Source of the DNA: Desulfuromonadaceae bacterium
GTDB lineage: Bacteria; Desulfobacterota; Desulfuromonadia; Desulfuromonadales; Geopsychrobacteraceae
NCBI GenBank assembly: GCA_013138655.1
Contig: WTCI01000232.1
Span: 1-17,209 of the forward strand
Length of the DNA: 17,209 bases
Direction of reading: 5' to 3'
Shown here: one piece after another, positions 14,301-17,209 of the stretch
How positions within the stretch are numbered: the first letter of the stretch is position 1
Layout: every line of letters begins with the position of its first letter
Position numbers and translations under genes: made by a program
The notes under the pieces: model-generated
Seen by the model: only the letters and a program-made list of their open reading frames with translations
Told to the model about the DNA's origin: nothing
The model's database searches: none

Positions 14301-14732
14301 TCAACCTCCGTTTTCGGCACAAAGTTGTTCAAGCTTTGCTTGCAGCTGGTCAAGATCGAGCAGGCTGATTATCTCTCCCCGACAGTTCAGAACCCCCCTG
14401 ATACAATCGGCCTCGGAGCTGCTTTGCGAAAGGGTTTCATGGCTCAGGTTCAGGGTCATAATCGGGCACATTTGATCGATCCACAAGGCCATCGGCCCGT
14501 GCCTGTCGCTCAGAACAATCAATCGGTCAAAACGGTTGCCTGCGGGAAAGCCCAGCAACAGCGGCAGGTCAACCACAGGAACAATCCGGCCATGAAAAGC
14601 GATCGCACCGGCAAGCGTTTCCGGGGCACCCGGCAGATCATGAATCTGCGGATTCTCTACCACTTCCTGAATCTCCGGCAACTCAAGAGCGTAAACCTCT
14701 GTTCCGAGCTTGAAGGGAAGCAGCTGATTCAT
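14301..14732 (-). CDS. cheW: Coupling protein CheW
   Basis: The 143-residue protein is a single CheW domain, with the family's [17 protein letters not shown] start, the central [15 protein letters not shown] segment (the classic 'G.i..RG.i.PviDL' form, with His for Arg) and [19 protein letters not shown] near the end. CheW links MCP signalling tips to the CheA P5 domain. The start overlaps the MCP stop by 4 bp (ATGA), and the stop lies in the cheY ribosome-binding region, so it is firmly inside one operon. It is somewhat shorter than the E. coli protein (167 residues) but complete. Confidence 0.92.
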   Translation of the reverse strand: MNQLLPFKLGTEVYALELPEIQEVVENPQIHDLPGAPETLAGAIAFHGRIVPVVDLPLLLGFPAGNRFDRLIVLSDRHGPMALWIDQMCPIMTLNLSHETLSQSSSEADCIRGVLNCRGEIISLLDLDQLQAKLEQLCAENGG

Positions 14733-16012
14733 GTCTCACTCGTGGTCTGTTCGGCACCCAGATTGAAGCGGCTGACCGAGGTCAACAGTTCATCAGCAAG
14801 CGTCGAAAGTCGCTGTGAAGCAAAAGTCATCTCTTCCATGGATGCCGATTGTTCCTCGGTTGCAGCAGACGCCTCTTCAGTCGATGCCGCATTGTCCTCG
14901 GCAACTCGGGCAATGGCCTCAATCGCCTCAACGATTGACTGAGCACCACCAAGCTGTTTTTGGGTCAGTTCGGTAATCCCCACCGCTTTGAGCTGGGCAG
15001 TTTCCGCCTTATCGATAAGTGCGGTAAAAGAATTGCCGGCAATGTCGATCGCCTCACGACCGGCATCGACCGATTTGATACTTTCCAGCATCGACTGGTA
15101 CACCTTATGGCTCTGCTCACGGGTATTTTCGATCAACCGGGTAATTTCCCCCGCCGACTCACTGGTACTGTCTGCCAACTTACTGACCTCCTCGGCAACA
15201 ACGGCAAAACCGTGACCATATTCTCCGGCCCGCGCTGCCTCAATCGTCGCATTGAGAGCCAAGAGGTTGGTTTTCTGGGCGATATTGGTGATCACATCGG
15301 TAATCGTACCGATCTTCTGCACCTGCTCACTGAAGGAAACCGTCAACTGGCCATTTCCTTCGATCTGGCCGAGAACCTGTTTCATGTTGTCCAGAGCCGT
15401 GATCGCCATCTGCTCACCTTGTCGGGCCGTCATCGTGGTCTCTTCTGCAGAGGTCGACAACTTATCGGCCGAAGAAGCAATCAGCTCAATCCCCAAAGCT
15501 ATCTCCTTGACAACCTTGGAGACCCGCTCGACCATTTCCGCCTGGGTTTCCGCTCCCCGGCTGATCTGCTCGATCGACCCGGCAACCTCATGTGAAGTGG
15601 CGGTCATTTCTTCGGCCGTTGCCGCCAGCGCCAGAGAAGACTGATTGACGTTGAGCGAACTGTTGCGAATCTGTCCAACCAGGTTGCGCAGGCTGTCAAA
15701 CACCTGATTCAGGGAGTTGGTAAGATCCTCGGTTTCATCAGAAAAGAGTCCTGTGCGTAAGCGCACCTTGCGACTGAGATCACCGTCACTAAGCCGCTCG
15801 GCTCCGGCAGTCAGAATGCCGAAGTTGGCGGTAATGGCTTTGGAAAAAATCCAGCCCAAAATCAGGCCGACCAACAACGCACCGACAATAGTAATCCACT
15901 GATGGGTCCATTCGGGGATCTGCATCCGCGGCACCAGAATATTCAGCAGCACAACTGAGGCGACGACCACAATGAAGCCAACAATAAACTTGTAACTGAT
16001 CTCAACGCGCAT
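14729..16012 (-). CDS. Methyl-accepting chemotaxis protein with minimal periplasmic part
   Basis: From ATG 16012 (AAGGAG 6 nt upstream; an in-frame ATG at 16054 has no such site) the protein has 427 residues. Two transmembrane helices (about 9-27 and 39-57) are joined by only about 11 periplasmic residues, so there is no ligand-binding domain. A HAMP-like segment (58-110) and a long coiled-coil signalling domain follow, with the tip [20 protein letters not shown] at about 247-266. Glu/Ser/Thr/Ala-rich helices on both sides of the tip offer methylation sites. No NWETF-type CheR tether is at the C terminus. Signal may enter through the membrane or by interaction with another sensor protein. It lies 68 bp after cheR and overlaps cheW by ATGA. 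Confidence 0.93.
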   Translation of the reverse strand: MRVEISYKFIVGFIVVVASVVLLNILVPRMQIPEWTHQWITIVGALLVGLILGWIFSKAITANFGILTAGAERLSDGDLSRKVRLRTGLFSDETEDLTNSLNQVFDSLRNLVGQIRNSSLNVNQSSLALAATAEEMTATSHEVAGSIEQISRGAETQAEMVERVSKVVKEIALGIELIASSADKLSTSAEETTMTARQGEQMAITALDNMKQVLGQIEGNGQLTVSFSEQVQKIGTITDVITNIAQKTNLLALNATIEAARAGEYGHGFAVVAEEVSKLADSTSESAGEITRLIENTREQSHKVYQSMLESIKSVDAGREAIDIAGNSFTALIDKAETAQLKAVGITELTQKQLGGAQSIVEAIEAIARVAEDNAASTEEASAATEEQSASMEEMTFASQRLSTLADELLTSVSRFNLGAEQTTSET

Positions 16013-16080
16013 TTTTATCTCCTTCACGGGGCCAAACTTTCCATTTACGATCAAAAAGGTTCTGTTCGCTTGAGTTATCG

Positions 16081-17031
16081 CTATGCTTTCTGCAACGGTT
16101 GAACATAAGACAGCGGCAACAGTTTTTCATCGGTTTTCAGGCGCTGATAGATCCGTTCTGCCGGATCAACACAACGGAACAGATCACGACAACAGACCGT
16201 TACCAGGGTTTCCGCCCGTCCCAGAACCAGATAGCCCTTATACGACAAGGCGGCAGCAAGAATTTCCAGTATTTTCCGTTGTTGCGCACGAGAAAAATAA
16301 ATCAACACATTTCGACAAAGGATCAAATCAGCCCGGTAAAATGGCTGATCGCTTAAAATATCATGGCGAAAAAATCGCACCTGGTGCCTGATTTGCTCAC
16401 TCAAAAGATATTCTGCCCCTTCAGGGGTAAAATACTCCTGCAACATTTCCTCCGGCACCCCGGCAATCCTGTTTTGCGGATAACAGCCGCGTTTGGCCCG
16501 TTGCAGTGCCGCACGACTCACATCGGTACCGATAATCGTCAGCAAGTCATCGGCACGCATCAGCTTACGGCAGAGCAGGGCCAATGAATAGGGTTCCTCG
16601 CCGTTGGCACAGCCGATACTCCAAACTCTCAGCTTGCTGTGATGATCTCTGGTACGTTGCAACAATTTCGGCAGAATCATTTTTTCCAGCACCGCAAAAG
16701 TCGAGGGATTACGGAAAAACTGCGAAACATGGATACTCAGAGAAGCCACCAGTTGTTCCTGCTCGCAGGAATTTTCCTGCAACAAGGCAAGGTAAGGCTC
16801 CGGACCGGGCAAACCAACCGAGCGAATGCGTGCGGCAATCCGTCGCTTCATACAAAGGTCTTTATAGCCGCTCAGTGTGAAATTCTGCTTTTGCTGCAAT
16901 ATTTCACCGATTTGTCCATACAGATCTGCGGGGATATCGCCACCGATGAACGGAGCCGACACCTGCTTAACAGCAGACATCTCCTCATCGTTCGTTCCCA
17001 TCGCAGTATTATCTTCAGGAGAAATGGTCAT
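16081..17031 (-). CDS. cheR: CheR-type chemoreceptor methyltransferase
   Basis: This CheR (316 residues from ATG 17031) has an N-terminal extension of about 35 polar residues, the helical domain with [12 protein letters not shown] and [12 protein letters not shown], then the SAM-binding domain with [13 protein letters not shown] and CRNVLIYF. It should methylate glutamates on the MCP encoded next. ATG 17031 is chosen since GGGG stands 5 nt before it, but a GTG at 17070 and an ATG at 17001 remain possible. The start overlaps the 3' end of thiL by 17 bp, so the chemosensory genes are probably read through from thiL. It is clearly different in sequence from the CheR at 2392-3231, so the two are separate lineages rather than a recent duplication. 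No CheB gene follows in this operon. Confidence 0.92.
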   Translation of the reverse strand: MTISPEDNTAMGTNDEEMSAVKQVSAPFIGGDIPADLYGQIGEILQQKQNFTLSGYKDLCMKRRIAARIRSVGLPGPEPYLALLQENSCEQEQLVASLSIHVSQFFRNPSTFAVLEKMILPKLLQRTRDHHSKLRVWSIGCANGEEPYSLALLCRKLMRADDLLTIIGTDVSRAALQRAKRGCYPQNRIAGVPEEMLQEYFTPEGAEYLLSEQIRHQVRFFRHDILSDQPFYRADLILCRNVLIYFSRAQQRKILEILAAALSYKGYLVLGRAETLVTVCCRDLFRCVDPAERIYQRLKTDEKLLPLSYVQPLQKA

Positions 17032-17209
17032 AACCACCCCGGGCGCAGCAATAGATACTCCGGTCGGCACGCCGGATCGTTAATTCCCGCTCCGAGCAAA
17101 TCCTGCCGATGCGGGTCAACGGAAGTTCAATCCCCTCCGTAGACGCTAAATTATGTTCCGACGAAGCAAACAGCAACTCGTAATCCTCCCCTCCGGCAAG
17201 TGCCAAATC
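17015..17209 (-). CDS. thiL: Thiamine-monophosphate kinase, C-terminal end (cut by window edge)
   Basis: Only the last 64 codons are in the window. The segment begins DLALAGGEDYELLF, the hallmark 'GGEDYELLF' of ThiL, continues with LTRIGRI and ends with GGYDHFS, matching the family's usual 'GYDHF' C terminus. ThiL phosphorylates thiamine monophosphate to the active cofactor thiamine pyrophosphate using ATP. The gene is a housekeeping one and its tail overlaps the start of cheR, which suggests shared transcription rather than shared function. The 5' part and promoter are outside the window. Confidence 0.88.
   Translation of the reverse strand, partial: DLALAGGEDYELLFASSEHNLASTEGIELPLTRIGRICSERELTIRRADRSIYCCARGGYDHFS

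Noticed and set aside
17015..17206. A complete small gene starting at TTG 17206
   Set aside because: The open frame continues to the window edge and the sequence is the conserved C-terminal part of ThiL, so the apparent start is internal.

Overview
The window reads as a chromosomal segment of a Gram-negative, motile or surface-sensing bacterium rich in signal transduction. Protein features (LolA, a CheC-type phosphatase beside CheA/CheW/CheY, a large hybrid kinase, a RAYT transposase with 'GGGGACAG'-type end boxes) suggest a deltaproteobacterium of the Desulfuromonadales/Geobacter kind. That placement is inference from family resemblance, not a database result. Every intact gene lies on the minus strand, so transcription runs from high to low coordinates.

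Layout from the right edge, in transcription order: (1) 17209-10449 holds the 3' end of thiL, then cheR, a methyl-accepting chemotaxis protein (MCP), cheW, cheY, cheA and cheC with overlaps or very short gaps (a 68-bp gap before the MCP gene is the only larger one), then lolA after a ~290-bp gap. This chemosensory operon has CheR but no CheB. Its MCP has almost no periplasmic part. A MITE-like palindromic element sits exactly at the cheC stop codon. (2) 10448-7540 is an accessory stretch: a truncated IS3-type orfA, a lone receiver-histidine kinase gene with a good sigma-70 promoter, and a RAYT-type Y1 transposase in an element with symmetrical double end boxes. (3) 7402-778 is a second signalling operon: a hybrid histidine kinase of about 1366 residues (sensor, HAMP, GAF, coiled coil, kinase, three receivers), a CheR, a CheB without receiver, and a receiver-GGDEF diguanylate cyclase. 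The genes overlap or are 8 bp apart. (4) 777-1 has no convincing protein gene but several hairpins, including a clear minus-strand intrinsic terminator.

How it may work together: operon 1 looks like a complete excitation pathway (MCP-CheW-CheA-CheY, with CheC removing phosphate) that has methylation but no local demethylation. Operon 2 has a methylation/demethylation pair but no MCP; its kinase instead carries three copies of a 28-residue Glu/Gln-rich coiled-coil repeat between GAF and kinase domains. Two hypotheses follow: CheR/CheB tune the hybrid kinase itself, or CheB of operon 2 serves the MCP of operon 1. The output of operon 2 is predicted to be c-di-GMP. The receiver of the cyclase and that of the separate kinase at 8501-9754 are about three-quarters identical by eye, and both genes are followed by the same 11-bp hairpin, which points to duplication with exchange of the output domain.
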